Counted from the first letter of the stretch, positions 44,625 to 54,050 are shown. The stretch is 64,000 bases of DNA from Gemmatimonadota bacterium (GCA_021295815.1 JAGWBQ010000008.1:1-64000), one strand, 5' to 3'. Notes: generated from the letters alone by a model not told the origin. Numbers and translations: made by a program.

Positions 44625-45197
44625 TCAGGCAGGTATCTCGCAATGCACGTGGGCGGCCATTGCCACGCGGGTTTTGCCAGCCCCTTCGTATTCGTAATCC
44701 GTATCGCACAATTTCCTGGTGTAGTGCGTATCCCAGCAATCGTCGAATTGAGCTTCCTCTTCTAGATATTCCTCGGTGAAATTGCCCTCTTCGTCACGCA
44801 TCGGGATCGTCAAATCGAGGGAGCACGTTGGATCGGGGTCGTAACCTTGGGTTTGGAGTCGTAGCACGAATTGTCTGAAACGCTTTCGGTCTCCGGTTTC
44901 CATCGCCGCTATTAGCTCCGCCTCTTCACCGGGGGGGAGAGGCGCGGACTTCACCACGCCAGCGGTAAAGGTACCCGGAGGGAGTCCGAGACGTTCGTTG
45001 ATGTAAGCCGTTCGGTCGGCTTCGGTCGGAAAAGTCATGTCCTGGTGGGCGGCGACGATTACGCGAGCTACGGATCGCGGCTCCGGCGTCTCTTCGGTTA
45101 CGGGCGGCAGGGTGCCAGCATCGCCGCACGCCACCAGCACCAGCAACGGGAGCGCCGAGAAGGTGCGGATGGGTTGCTTCGGGGCGGTTCGAGGCAT
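44625..45197 (-). CDS. Hypothetical lipoprotein
   Basis: A 190-aa protein with a clear lipoprotein signal (TFSALPLLVLVACGDAGTLP). ATG 45197 is preferred; an earlier start at 45233 would lengthen the n-region. The mature part is acidic and contains five cysteines (CSLDLTIPMRDEEGNFTEEY, FDDCWDTHYTRKLCDTDY, HVHCEI), suggesting disulphides. No family recognised. GC is lower than in flanking metabolic genes, and the surrounding 1.4 kb is otherwise nearly gene-free, so it may be a recent acquisition. Confidence 0.6.
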   Translation of the reverse strand: MPRTAPKQPIRTFSALPLLVLVACGDAGTLPPVTEETPEPRSVARVIVAAHQDMTFPTEADRTAYINERLGLPPGTFTAGVVKSAPLPPGEEAELIAAMETGDRKRFRQFVLRLQTQGYDPDPTCSLDLTIPMRDEEGNFTEEYLEEEAQFDDCWDTHYTRKLCDTDYEYEGAGKTRVAMAAHVHCEIPA

Positions 45198-45473
45198 CTG
45201 TTTCGGTCCGTTAAAGGTGAATGTGACTGGCAAAATAACGGCATGTTAAGGACATGCAAGAGCCGGGTTGCAGCCACGTCCTCGGGGCCGGCAGAGAGGC
45301 GCAACGCCTCCCAGAATCCGAGAATGCGCCGCGTCTTTTCCAAGGCGTTCTCCCGATACGCCCTCGCCTCTTCGGGCTTGCGGTCGATCCCGTGCGGCTC
45401 CGATGGCTGCTCTGGGCGTACTATTGGCGGAAATCGGCGGCGAGGCTAGCTGCGGATGGCAGCTAGGACTCCC

Positions 45474-46166
45474 TCAGCGGACTGGTATCAGTCCCAGTTT
45501 GAACACTAGGAAGGCCCGGCCGTTCTGGTGGGGATTCGCTATGAGCGAGACGCTGGCCGGCGGCGCGTACGAATCGGTGATCCTGAGGAATCGGCGCGCC
45601 GTGACCGCAACGCTGACGAGGGCGCCCGTCTCGGTCCCATAGAACGCGCTCTTTCCGGCCACGGCGCCCGCGTGGACATCGAGTTCGACCTCGGTGCCCG
45701 CGAGTATGGGCACGCCGGCCTCCACGTAGACCGAGTTGTCCAAGTCGAACATGAGGCCGCCGAACAGGGTGAAGCTAAGAGATTCCGGACCCAGCAGCGC
45801 CGCAAAGAGCTCCAGATTGTGGGCGTCGGCTTCCCGGAGCCCCAGGCCGCCCGGGGAGGGGAAGTAGTAGTCGGTGATGCCGGCCGACACGCCCGCACCT
45901 CCGTCCGTCCGGAGGGTGTAACTGGCGGTGAGGTCGATCTCGTTCGCTCCGGCCCCCGAGGCGCTGATCGAATAAGACCCCCATGCCGCGACCTCGAGTC
46001 CCACCGCCTCGAACGATACGGACGGCTGGACGGCCATGGATTCGCCGAAGTCGTACCCCCGCCACACATAGCGGCTGACGATATCGGCCCCGGTGGACAC
46101 CGTCTGGGCGGAGAGGCCTCCCGCTACCAACATTCCGGCCGCGACAAGTCGCGCGGTCCTCATCAT
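45474..46166 (-). CDS. TorF-family putative outer-membrane porin
   Basis: A 230-aa protein with signal peptide (TARLVAAGMLVAGGLSAQ), then STGADIVSRYVWRGYDFGES, the conserved opening of the TorF/Gcw_chp family. Alternating beta strands follow, ending in FLVFKLGLIPVR. The ATG at 46166 overlaps the stop of the upstream lipoprotein (ATGA), with ATG repeated next to it. It is presumably an outer-membrane channel of about 10-12 strands, serving the same operon as the permease and amidohydrolase. Confidence 0.78.
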   Translation of the reverse strand: MMRTARLVAAGMLVAGGLSAQTVSTGADIVSRYVWRGYDFGESMAVQPSVSFEAVGLEVAAWGSYSISASGAGANEIDLTASYTLRTDGGAGVSAGITDYYFPSPGGLGLREADAHNLELFAALLGPESLSFTLFGGLMFDLDNSVYVEAGVPILAGTEVELDVHAGAVAGKSAFYGTETGALVSVAVTARRFLRITDSYAPPASVSLIANPHQNGRAFLVFKLGLIPVR

Positions 46167-47455
46167 TTCGGTGACCTTTTCAGAAAAAAGACTCCCTGCT
46201 GCATCGATGTGACGGCGATGACTCCGCTCTCGAAGTACGGGTAGTTGCTCCAAGCCCCCAGGTAGTCCGGGGTCGAGAGATTCGGTTCGGTGTCGAAGTA
46301 CAGCACCTCTCTGGGATACGCTCGGTTGGAGATGTCGAGGACCCGGAGGCCGCTCGTGTAGTTCGACTGGTACATGTAGTCGTCCCGGACGTACAGGTTG
46401 TGGTCCGTCGAGGTGGTCTGCGCCCGGTACTCGTTCACCACCACCGGGTCGTCCAGCTCCGCGACGTCCCACACCACCGTGCGGGTGCGCCGCACGCCGC
46501 TGTTCTCGTCCGCCTCGTCGTTCAGATAGAAGTACTCGTGGTCCTCGTCGAGCCACCCCTGGTGGGTGTAAGCGGCGAACGGGTAGGTGGCGGCCGCCAG
46601 CGACATGGGCCGGTTCTTGTCCGTGACATCGACGATACTCAGGTGGGTCTCGTTCGCACCGAAACAGATCTCTCTGCCTCGGTGTTCGGCATCGGGTCCG
46701 CGGTAGATCACGCATTGCACGTCGTGCGTGTACCCGCGCACGAGCCGCCCGGTCGCGGGATCCGTGAAACAGCCGGCGTACATCGGGTTCGACGGGTTGC
46801 GGATGTCCACCATGTGGAGGCCCGCGAGGCAGGCGCTCTCGCCACCGTTGGCCCCCACGATGTACGCGAAACCCGATGCCTCGTTGATGGCGATGTTGTG
46901 GGCGCTCGGCACTTGGTCGTAGCGGGCGGTCTCCCGGAAGGTGACGGGTGGGTCGCGTGCGTCGCGTAGCCGGGTCAGGTCAAAGACCTGCATTCCATGG
47001 CTCCACGCCGCGTCCGCAACGATGAAGGCGTGGTTTCGGTACACCTTGATGTCGCGCCAGATGCTCGCCCTCGATCCCTCTGTCATGGGCAAGATACCCG
47101 CGTATAACGGGTTCCCGGGGTCGGAAAGGTCGATGAAGCTGGTTCCGGTTGCGTGGGCGACCAAGGCCCACTCGGTGCCGGTGGCGGGATCGGTCCAGCC
47201 CCACAGGTCGTTCACCACGCCGGCCGAGTGCAAGCCGGTTAGGCCTGGGCCGAGTTTGCCTACCCCCATCTCCTCCAGCGGCAGGAAGGCGAGGAGATCG
47301 AGACCTCGGCAGGCGTATTGCCCCGCTCGACCGTATTCGCACGGCACCACGCCATCCGTGACGCTCGGCGCGTCCTCGACCTCGACGGCCGACGGCTCGA
47401 CACACGCCGAAAGTACGAGCAGCGCAACAACGACGCACCATCGAGCGATTATCAT
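46163..47455 (-). CDS. Choice-of-anchor B / LVIVD-repeat lipoprotein
   Basis: A 430-aa lipoprotein (signal VVALLVLSACVEPS). The mature chain is made of LVIVD-like units: GTSFIDLSDPGNPLYAGILP, MQVFDLTRLRDARDPPV, LHMVDIRNPSNPMYAGCF, HLSIVDVTDKNRPMSL and LRVLDISNRAYPREVLYF. NDLWGWTDPATGTEWALVA is the signature opening of the choice-of-anchor-B domain. It has several cysteines (PCEYGRAGQYACRGLDLL). A surface binding role is likely; no catalytic residues. It is coupled to the porin downstream and 48 bp from the amidohydrolase upstream. Confidence 0.85.
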   Translation of the reverse strand: MIIARWCVVVALLVLSACVEPSAVEVEDAPSVTDGVVPCEYGRAGQYACRGLDLLAFLPLEEMGVGKLGPGLTGLHSAGVVNDLWGWTDPATGTEWALVAHATGTSFIDLSDPGNPLYAGILPMTEGSRASIWRDIKVYRNHAFIVADAAWSHGMQVFDLTRLRDARDPPVTFRETARYDQVPSAHNIAINEASGFAYIVGANGGESACLAGLHMVDIRNPSNPMYAGCFTDPATGRLVRGYTHDVQCVIYRGPDAEHRGREICFGANETHLSIVDVTDKNRPMSLAAATYPFAAYTHQGWLDEDHEYFYLNDEADENSGVRRTRTVVWDVAELDDPVVVNEYRAQTTSTDHNLYVRDDYMYQSNYTSGLRVLDISNRAYPREVLYFDTEPNLSTPDYLGAWSNYPYFESGVIAVTSMQQGVFFLKRSPK

Positions 47456-47503
47456 GGTTCCATCTCTCCTTGGTCGTCGAAGCTCTCCACGATGGACGTA
47501 CCG

Positions 47504-48850
47504 CTACCCCTCGCCGTCCTCTTCCTCCAGAACCGGCCTGCCGCCGACGTAGACCTGTTCCAAGGTCTTGGTGTTGGTGATGTCGCGGAAAGGACTGGCG
47601 CCCAGCACCAAAAAGTCGGCTCGCTTGCCGGGTTCCAGCGTTCCCACATTGTCGAGCCCGAGGCACTCCGCTGCGGTGCCGGTAGCCGTCCTCAGGGCTT
47701 CGGTCGGAGTCAGACCGGCGCCGCCGACCATCAGCGCGAGCTCCATGTGCTCGAAGAAGCCGGGGAAGCGGCCCGGAGGTCCGGCGTCGGTCCCGAACGC
47801 GATCCGTACTCCCGCTTCGTTTAGGGCGGTGAGGTTGGAGAGAGCCTGGACGAGCGCGACCCGATAGCGCGCCGCCGTCTCGCTGGTCCGCACCTGCTCC
47901 ATGTAGGTGGAGTCGCTCAGCCGTTCGACCTCGGAAGCCATGGCCCGAGCGGTGAAGAACTCCTCGTCGAAGAAGCCGGGACGCCGGCCGTAGACGAAAG
48001 TGCTCACCTCGCGGGTCAGCGTGGGAACGTAGCACACGCCGCTCTCGGTCAGGCCGGTTGTGAACTCGTCGTCCACGTCCGCGTCGCGGACCGAGTGGGC
48101 GATCAGCCCGGCCCCCATCTCGAGAGCTCGGCGAGCGTCCTCCAGGTAAAAGATGTGCGTCGCCACCGGCACGCCCGCCTCCCGACCGACGTTCACCACG
48201 GCCTCGACCGCTTGCCAGGGCATCTTCTCGCTGGTGCCGAGGTTGTCGTCGATGCGCAGCTTGAGCCAGTCCGCCCCGGCGGCCACGACCTCGCGCGCTG
48301 ATGCGGCCGCCTCGGAGGGCTCCCGGGCGGTGATGACCGGCCCGGAGGCCAGCAGGGCGGCCAGGCCGGCTGCGTCGGCGATCTCGTCCCGCGCCTCGAT
48401 CACCTCGACGGCGTCGCCGAGCGAGTTCACAGTCGTGACGCCGTAGGCCGCGAAGAGACCTAGATCGGCCTTCACCCTCTCGACGATGTCGTCCTCGCCG
48501 TTTTCCATCCAGCGTCCCGACACGTGCGCGTGGGTGTCGATGAGTCCCGGAATGACATACTTGCCTTCGAGCAGGACGATCTCCGCGTCGGCGGGGATGC
48601 CGCCGGTGGTGGAGACCGAGACGATCGTTCCGTCGGTGACGACGATGGTCGCACCCGATGTCGGTTCGGAGCCGGTGCCGTCCCAGACCGTCGCGCCCAC
48701 GAATGCGACCGTGGTGGCGGCCGTGCTCTGCTGAACGCCGGAGGACGCGCTCCCGATGTCCGGGGTGAGGCTTGCGAAGGCCGGCGACGGCGTCACCGCG
48801 AAGAGGGTTGGAATCGCCGTGATAGCTTGAAGGCGGACTGGTATTTTCAT
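47504..48850 (-). CDS. Exported amidohydrolase (imidazolonepropionase-like)
   Basis: A 448-aa protein with signal segment (LQAITAIPTLFAVTPSPAFA). A full binuclear amidohydrolase site is visible: H107/H109 (LIDTHAHV), carboxylated K197 (ADWLKLRID), H232 (VATHIF), H252 (IAHSV) and D355 (FGTDAGP). The C-terminal LEPGKRADFLVLGASPF is typical. Hydrolysis of small amides or dipeptides is likely. The ATG overlaps the stop of the fused permease gene (ATGA), so hydrolase and transporter are made together. Confidence 0.88.
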   Translation of the reverse strand: MKIPVRLQAITAIPTLFAVTPSPAFASLTPDIGSASSGVQQSTAATTVAFVGATVWDGTGSEPTSGATIVVTDGTIVSVSTTGGIPADAEIVLLEGKYVIPGLIDTHAHVSGRWMENGEDDIVERVKADLGLFAAYGVTTVNSLGDAVEVIEARDEIADAAGLAALLASGPVITAREPSEAAASAREVVAAGADWLKLRIDDNLGTSEKMPWQAVEAVVNVGREAGVPVATHIFYLEDARRALEMGAGLIAHSVRDADVDDEFTTGLTESGVCYVPTLTREVSTFVYGRRPGFFDEEFFTARAMASEVERLSDSTYMEQVRTSETAARYRVALVQALSNLTALNEAGVRIAFGTDAGPPGRFPGFFEHMELALMVGGAGLTPTEALRTATGTAAECLGLDNVGTLEPGKRADFLVLGASPFRDITNTKTLEQVYVGGRPVLEEEDGEG

Positions 48851-50973
48851 TTCCGCATATCCGGTTGGTACCGTCTCCGCACGGCGGTGATTCCCTCTTC
48901 GGAGCCGATCACCGTCAGGCGGTCGCCGGCGCGGAGAAGTGTCTTGGAGTCGGGTATGATAAGCTCTTCACCCCTGACCACCATAGTGGGTAGAGTCCTC
49001 GGAGGAAAGGCAATCTCGCCCAGAGTCCTGTTCACCAGGCCGGCGTCGTCCACGTTGAGCTGCGCCACGAGCTCGTCCTGCAGCAGGGTCGTACGCAGTT
49101 GGTCGTTCCCTTCCGCAGCGACCCAGGCGTCCATGAACTCCACATGGTCCGCTCGGCGGGCGATATGGGCCAAGGTCCGGAGGTGGCGCCCGGGTGCGCT
49201 CTTGGGCGAGACCAGGAAGAACACGGCCCGGACCGGCTCGGCCTTGGGGGGCGCAGTCGGGGGAGGCGGAGTCGCTTCGGACCTTGCGATATCGGTGACT
49301 CGCGGCGCTCGGGCTATCGCCAGGTAGGGTCGATCGATGGAATCCAGGGTGAGGTGCGGGAGCGCTACCCCGTGTGAAACCGGGGTGGCTCCGCTGCGTC
49401 TGCCCTCCATGAAGGCCGCGTTGAGGCTGGCGGCGTCGGCGGTTTCGCTTACCGCGCCGGGGGCGATCAGTTCGGCTAGACGCCGAGACGCCAGTTCGGC
49501 CAGTTCGGCGAAGGCGACCGGGCGGGCGTAGTCGAGAACCGGAGCCTTGGTCACCAGCGCGAAGAAGGGATCGGCCTCGCTGGCGGAGTGCTCCTTCATG
49601 ATCTCGCGGAGCTCGCGGTCGAGCCCGGTGTGACGTTTTCGTCCCAGTCTTTCGAAGACGTGGAGAATAGCTCCGCCGCGGTCCACGCGGTGCTGGGCGT
49701 AGTAGCTGTACCAGCTCGCTCCCAAAACCACCAGACCGCCCGCGAAGAGAGACGGCAGCGTACCCAGCGTCACGATCATCCAGCCCGAGGCCAGGATGCC
49801 GCCGATGTGAAGCGCCGGATACAGGGGAGACCTGAAGCCGGGGTCGTACGAAGCGAGCCCGCTTTCTCGCATCACGATCACTCCCAGGCAGGCGAGCGAG
49901 AAGGTCAGGAGCAGGAAGGCGCTCGCCAGCTTGGCGATGTTGCTTGGACCCAGCGAGACGAATGCGATGACGAGCGCCACCGTCACCACGATGCCCACCG
50001 TAGGAGTGCCTTGTCGGCTTATGCGCCCGAACAGCGGCGGAAGGATGCCGTCGCGGGCCATCGCCAAAGGGTAGCGCGAAGAGTAGAGTATGCCCGCGTT
50101 CGCCACCGCAAAGAAGGCGAGCAGAGCCGCGACGGCCGCGAGCGTCGGCCCCAGCGTCGAGCCCCATCCGGTGGCGAGTACCTCGGCGGTGGTGGCGACG
50201 GGAGTCAGATCGCCGCCGTCGGCCGCGAGACGGTCCGCGCCGACAACTCCGACCATGACGGTTGTACCGCCGATGTAGACGAGCAGCACCGTGCCGAACG
50301 CGAGAAAGATGCCGGTCGGAAAGCTCCGGGCGGGATCGCGGACCTCTTCCGCGACACTGGCGACGTTCGATAGTCCCATGTAGCTGACGATGACCAGCCC
50401 GGCGGTCGCGACGAGGCCGGAATCGAGATTACGTCCGATTCCTGCGAAGCCGCCAGGGTCGACCTGAAACGAGCCGGCTCCGATGAAGAGAGCGAGCAGT
50501 GGCAGCAGGCCGACGATCAGGATCGCCTGAAACCGTCCCGTGATCCTCGCGCCCAGGGCGTTCACGGCACCGAAGACGATAGCTAGCGCCCATGCGATGG
50601 GCGTCGCCGGCAGGTCGTCGAAGAAGATGCCCAGGTAGGCGCTGATGCCCACCAGGGCGAAGGCGGCCTTGAGCATCAGCGAGATCCAGATGCCGAAGCC
50701 CGCGATCGTCCCCACGAGTGGCCCCATGGCTCGGTCGGCGAAATAGTAGACGCCGCCCGCCTTGGGCATGGCGGTGGTCAGTTCCGCGACGCTCAGCAGC
50801 CCCGGCGCCAGGACGAGCCCCGCCAGCGCATAGGCAAGCGGGACTGCGGGACCGACCTCATTGGCCGCCAGTCCGGGCAGCAGGAAGAAACCCGAGCTGA
50901 GTGTCGCCCCTACCGCGAGGGCGTAGACATCTCTGGTGCCGAGGGATTTCGGGAGCCCCTTGCCGAGACTCAT
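48847..50973 (-). CDS. APC-family permease fused to a PTS IIA-like and a TrkA_C domain
   Basis: A 708-aa protein. Residues 1-435 form a 12-helix amino-acid/polyamine-type permease (AVGATLSSGFFLLPGLAANE, MPKAGGVYYFADRAMGPLVG). After a basic linker, about 465-615 resemble a PTS EIIA type-2 (IIA-Ntr) domain, with the phosphorylatable His at H540 in SHGVALPHLTL. About 630-705 is a TrkA_C/RCK_C domain (NRTLGEIAFPPRTLPTMVV, LLRAGDRLTVIG). The IIA-like module suggests phospho- or ligand-dependent gating. Substrate unknown, probably an amino acid released by the coupled amidohydrolase. Confidence 0.85.
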   Translation of the reverse strand: MSLGKGLPKSLGTRDVYALAVGATLSSGFFLLPGLAANEVGPAVPLAYALAGLVLAPGLLSVAELTTAMPKAGGVYYFADRAMGPLVGTIAGFGIWISLMLKAAFALVGISAYLGIFFDDLPATPIAWALAIVFGAVNALGARITGRFQAILIVGLLPLLALFIGAGSFQVDPGGFAGIGRNLDSGLVATAGLVIVSYMGLSNVASVAEEVRDPARSFPTGIFLAFGTVLLVYIGGTTVMVGVVGADRLAADGGDLTPVATTAEVLATGWGSTLGPTLAAVAALLAFFAVANAGILYSSRYPLAMARDGILPPLFGRISRQGTPTVGIVVTVALVIAFVSLGPSNIAKLASAFLLLTFSLACLGVIVMRESGLASYDPGFRSPLYPALHIGGILASGWMIVTLGTLPSLFAGGLVVLGASWYSYYAQHRVDRGGAILHVFERLGRKRHTGLDRELREIMKEHSASEADPFFALVTKAPVLDYARPVAFAELAELASRRLAELIAPGAVSETADAASLNAAFMEGRRSGATPVSHGVALPHLTLDSIDRPYLAIARAPRVTDIARSEATPPPPTAPPKAEPVRAVFFLVSPKSAPGRHLRTLAHIARRADHVEFMDAWVAAEGNDQLRTTLLQDELVAQLNVDDAGLVNRTLGEIAFPPRTLPTMVVRGEELIIPDSKTLLRAGDRLTVIGSEEGITAVRRRYQPDMRK

Positions 50974-50989
50974 TTCCAGATGTGGTTCG

Positions 50990-51574
50990 TTAGCCGGAGG
51001 CCTCTACGATCCGATCCAGATACTCGTCGATCTTCGCGACGGCCGCGAGCGTCTCGGACTGAGAGTCGGCCCCGGCGATGGCCATCGCGAACTTCATCAT
51101 TTCCCGCCGGGCGGCGTCGCGATCGAAGGTCGAGGCCTTGTGGGCGGCGGTGACCGGGGCCGCCTTGGGAGCCGAGGCGCGTCCGCGCGGCTGCTTGCGC
51201 GGAGTCTCGGTCGCGGCGGAAACGATCTTCCACGGCATCTCCTGACCCTTGGCGGCGGGGGTCGGCGGTACGGGTTCGGGAGCCGCGTCGGCGACGGCGC
51301 CCGGAGCGGGAGCGATCGGCTGGGGCTTCTTCTTCCGGCGTCCGTTCTTCGGCACCCTCTTGGGCGCCGGCGGCAACTTGCCTTCGTCCCGCAGCTCGCG
51401 GTAGGCCGGCAGTCGGTACTTGCCCTGGAACTGTCTGATCGACAGGTCCGCCACGGAAGAACTGATCTCCGTAGCCCGACGCTGGAGATCTTCGTTCCGG
51501 GTCTTGGGATCCTTGAGTACCTCGGTCTTTACGAACGCCAGGACGCGGGCGTACTCGGTGGTTGCCTCATTCAT
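50990..51574 (-). CDS. Hypothetical protein with Pro/Ala/Lys-rich linker
   Basis: A 194-aa soluble protein from ATG 51574. The N-terminus (NEATTEYARVLAFVKTEVLK) and the LSIRQFQGKYRLPAYRELRD block look like a short folded helical domain. The centre is disordered and basic, rich in Pro, Ala and Lys (PKNGRRKKKPQP). The C-terminus is helical (MMKFAMAIAGADSQSETLAA). It ends 16 bp before the permease start. No family recognised. The layout (folded end, basic linker, helical end) could fit a DNA-binding or scaffolding protein, but this is only a composition argument. Confidence 0.6.
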   Translation of the reverse strand: MNEATTEYARVLAFVKTEVLKDPKTRNEDLQRRATEISSSVADLSIRQFQGKYRLPAYRELRDEGKLPPAPKRVPKNGRRKKKPQPIAPAPGAVADAAPEPVPPTPAAKGQEMPWKIVSAATETPRKQPRGRASAPKAAPVTAAHKASTFDRDAARREMMKFAMAIAGADSQSETLAAVAKIDEYLDRIVEASG

Positions 51575-51662
51575 GCTCGATAAGGGGTGTGAGGAGGGGG
51601 CCGCCGGACAAGCTTCCAAGTAAGATACCGCACTATCACACAGACAACAAGTAGGAAGGCGT

Positions 51663-51668
51663 TATCTT
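51663..51668 (+). promoter_or_regulatory. -10 element of tyrS
   Basis: TATCTT lies 6 bp before the tyrS ATG, with a weak -35 (CAGACA, 51641-51646, spacer 16). If it is used, transcription starts at or next to the ATG, giving a leaderless message; the AGGAAGG at 51652-51658 would then lie outside the transcript. Confidence 0.4.
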
Positions 51669-51674
51669 TCCGCC

Positions 51675-52955
51675 ATGAGCGACCTATCCCGGGAACTGAA
51701 ATGGCGCGGCCTTCAGCAGGACGCGACGCAAGGGGCCGAGCCGCACCTGGCCGAGGCTCCCCGCTCCATCTACATCGGTTTCGATCCGACCGCGCGCTCG
51801 CTGCACGTGGGCAGCCTGCTCGTCATCTCCACTCTCGCCCTGGCTCAGCGTTGCGGCCACACGCCGATCGCCCTGGTCGGCGGCGGTACCGGACTCATCG
51901 GCGATCCTTCGGGGAAGAGCGACGAGCGCAATCTGCTCTCCGAGGAGACCGCAATGGAGAACAGCGAGGCGATCGGCGCGCAGTTGGCCGCCTTTCTCGA
52001 TTTTTCGCCTTCGCTCTCGAACCGGGCCCTGGTATGCAACAATCTCGACTGGTTGGGCGGGCTCGGTCTGGTACCCTTCCTCAGAGACATCGGCAAGCAC
52101 TTCTCAGTGAATCGCATGGTTGCGCGCGAGTCGGTGAAGCGTCGGGTGGAGACTAGCGAATCCGGCATCTCCTTCACGGAGTTCTCCTACTCCCTCCTCC
52201 AGGCCTACGACTTCCTGGAACTCTACCGACGCCACGGCTGCACGGTTCAGATGGGCGGCAGCGATCAGTGGGGCAACATCACGGCAGGCACCGAGCTGGT
52301 CCGCAAGGTCGAGGGCGTTCGGGCCTTCGGCGTCGTCTCGCCGTTGGTCACGAATTCTTCGGGGACCAAATTCGGCAAGACCGAGTCCGGCAACGTCTGG
52401 CTCGATCCCGAACTGACCTCTCCCTACGAGTTCTATCAGTTCTGGCTGAATACCGCGGACGCCGACGTGGTGCGACATCTGAAGGCGTTCACGCTCCTGG
52501 GCCGGGAGGAGATAGACGGAATGGCGGCGGAAATCGATAGCGCACCTCACCGACGGGTGGCTCAGCGAGCCCTCGCGGCGGAGGTCACGCGGCGGGTCCA
52601 CGGGGACGTGGGCCTTGCAGGAGCCGAGCGAGCGACGCGGGCGTTCTTCGGCGGCGAGCTCCGGGAGCTGAGCGAAAAGGAGCTCGGCTGGGTGTTCGCA
52701 GACGCTCAGGCGGTCGAAATGGAAAGGGAAAGATTGGCTGCCGGGGTGCCGGTGACGCACTTCGCGGTCGCCAGCGGGGTAGCCGGTTCTCTCAGCGACG
52801 CCCGCCGCAGGCTCGCGGAAGGAAGCTTCTACCTCAACAACGTCAGGGTGACCGATCCCGAGCACGTGGTCGCGACCGAGCATGTCATCGGGTCCCGGTA
52901 TATTGTCGCTCGCCGAGGCAAGAAACGTTACGTACTCGTCAGGGTGGTCGGGTGA
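51675..52955 (+). CDS. tyrS: Tyrosyl-tRNA synthetase
   Basis: A 426-aa class I aminoacyl-tRNA synthetase that charges tRNA-Tyr. HIGH-type motif: LHVGSLL (44-50). GGTGLIGDPSGKSDER and VQMGGSDQWGNITAGTEL form the tyrosine/ATP site. The KMSKS-type motif is KFGKT, as in the KFGKS-bearing bacterial TyrRS. A C-terminal S4 RNA-binding domain (ARRRLAEGSFYLNNVRVTDP) is present. Its stop overlaps the purE GTG (GTGA). Confidence 0.96.
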   Translation: MSDLSRELKWRGLQQDATQGAEPHLAEAPRSIYIGFDPTARSLHVGSLLVISTLALAQRCGHTPIALVGGGTGLIGDPSGKSDERNLLSEETAMENSEAIGAQLAAFLDFSPSLSNRALVCNNLDWLGGLGLVPFLRDIGKHFSVNRMVARESVKRRVETSESGISFTEFSYSLLQAYDFLELYRRHGCTVQMGGSDQWGNITAGTELVRKVEGVRAFGVVSPLVTNSSGTKFGKTESGNVWLDPELTSPYEFYQFWLNTADADVVRHLKAFTLLGREEIDGMAAEIDSAPHRRVAQRALAAEVTRRVHGDVGLAGAERATRAFFGGELRELSEKELGWVFADAQAVEMERERLAAGVPVTHFAVASGVAGSLSDARRRLAEGSFYLNNVRVTDPEHVVATEHVIGSRYIVARRGKKRYVLVRVVG

Positions 52956-53482
52956 CCGGCTCGCCGTCCAACAATGGAGAACCAGGAAAAGTGTCAGTAA
53001 GAAATCCCCTCGTCGGAGTGGTCATGGGCTCTAGCTCCGACTGGGGCACGATGGAGCATTGCGTTAAAACGCTCGACGCCCTCGGCGTCGCCAACGAGGT
53101 CAAGGTGCTTTCGGCGCACCGCACGCCTCACGAGGCCGCCGAGTACTCGGAGACCGCAGCGGACCGCGGATTGAAGACCATCATCGCCGCAGCCGGCGGG
53201 GCCGCGCATCTGGCCGGGGTCCTGGCGTCCCTCACGCACCTGCCTGTGCTGGGCGTTCCAATGAAGGCCTGGTCGCTCGACGGTCTCGACTCGCTGCTCT
53301 CGACGGTGCAGATGCCGCGTGGAGTTCCGGTTGCCACCTTCGCCATCGGCAAGGCCGGCGCCGTGAACGCCGCCATCTTTGCCGCCCAACTGATCGGGCT
53401 CTCCGATTCGGAAACCGCCGCGTCGGTCGCGCGGGACCGTCGGGAGAGGCGCGACGCGGTTCTCGTCGAGACCCTCGGGTAG
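52952..53482 (+). CDS. purE: N5-carboxyaminoimidazole ribonucleotide mutase
   Basis: A 176-aa (or 163-aa) PurE class I protein, which converts N5-CAIR to CAIR in purine synthesis. [15 protein letters not shown] (phosphate-binding loop with Ser and Asp), [16 protein letters not shown] (catalytic His) and [20 protein letters not shown] are conserved. Two starts are possible: GTG 52952, overlapping the tyrS stop, or GTG 52991 with AGGAAAA upstream; the latter gives the usual short PurE N-terminus. No purK is next to it here. Confidence 0.94.
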   Translation: MTGSPSNNGEPGKVSVRNPLVGVVMGSSSDWGTMEHCVKTLDALGVANEVKVLSAHRTPHEAAEYSETAADRGLKTIIAAAGGAAHLAGVLASLTHLPVLGVPMKAWSLDGLDSLLSTVQMPRGVPVATFAIGKAGAVNAAIFAAQLIGLSDSETAASVARDRRERRDAVLVETLG

Positions 53483-53490
53483 GCCGGCCG

Positions 53491-53955
53491 ATGCTCGACG
53501 AGATCAAGGGACGGCTGGAGGGGGAGATCTCCCGGCTCAAGCGCGAGCTGAACATCGATCTGCCCAAGAGAATCGAGGCGGCGTTGGAGCTCGGCGACCT
53601 GCGCGAGAACTCGGAATACAAGGCCGCCAAGGAACGGCAGGCGTTCGTCGAAGCCAGGCTCGGCCAGCTCAGCTCGCGGGTCTCCGGGCTGGCGAAGATC
53701 AACCTCGACGAGATGGAGCTTGACCGAGTGGCGATCGGCTCCGAGGTTAAGGTGCTCGACTTCGCATCCGGGCAGGAGTTCACCTTCACAATCACCCCCG
53801 GCGACTTCATAGACCTCGACGCCGGCCAGGTGTCGATGGCCTCGCCCATCGGTCAGGCTCTGATGGGATCATCGGAGGGGGACGAGGTGGATGTGCGCCT
53901 CCCTGGCGGGGTGCGACGTTATCGCGTCGAAAAACTCACGGCCCTCGGGGGTTGA
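53491..53955 (+). CDS. greA: Transcription elongation factor GreA
   Basis: A 154-aa protein. The N-terminal coiled coil ([20 protein letters not shown]) carries the acidic tip [16 protein letters not shown], whose Asp and Glu coordinate Mg2+ in RNA polymerase. The C-terminal FKBP-like domain ([20 protein letters not shown]) is complete. It rescues arrested polymerase by promoting transcript cleavage. It starts 8 bp after purE, so tyrS-purE-greA look like one operon. Confidence 0.95.
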   Translation: MLDEIKGRLEGEISRLKRELNIDLPKRIEAALELGDLRENSEYKAAKERQAFVEARLGQLSSRVSGLAKINLDEMELDRVAIGSEVKVLDFASGQEFTFTITPGDFIDLDAGQVSMASPIGQALMGSSEGDEVDVRLPGGVRRYRVEKLTALGG

Positions 53956-54050
53956 AGGTCCGGTAGGCCGGACCGGCCGTGACTTTCGATCCCGGGGCGG
54001 TCGGGCGCCACGGAACCGACGCAGAACATCTTCCCGCAGGAGGTCCGACC

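Noticed and set aside
45098-45446. Minus-strand frame with RKPEEARAYRENALEKTRRI
   Set aside because: The helical stretch looks protein-like but there is no usable start codon, and it overlaps the lipoprotein gene in another frame. Could be a relic; not supported.
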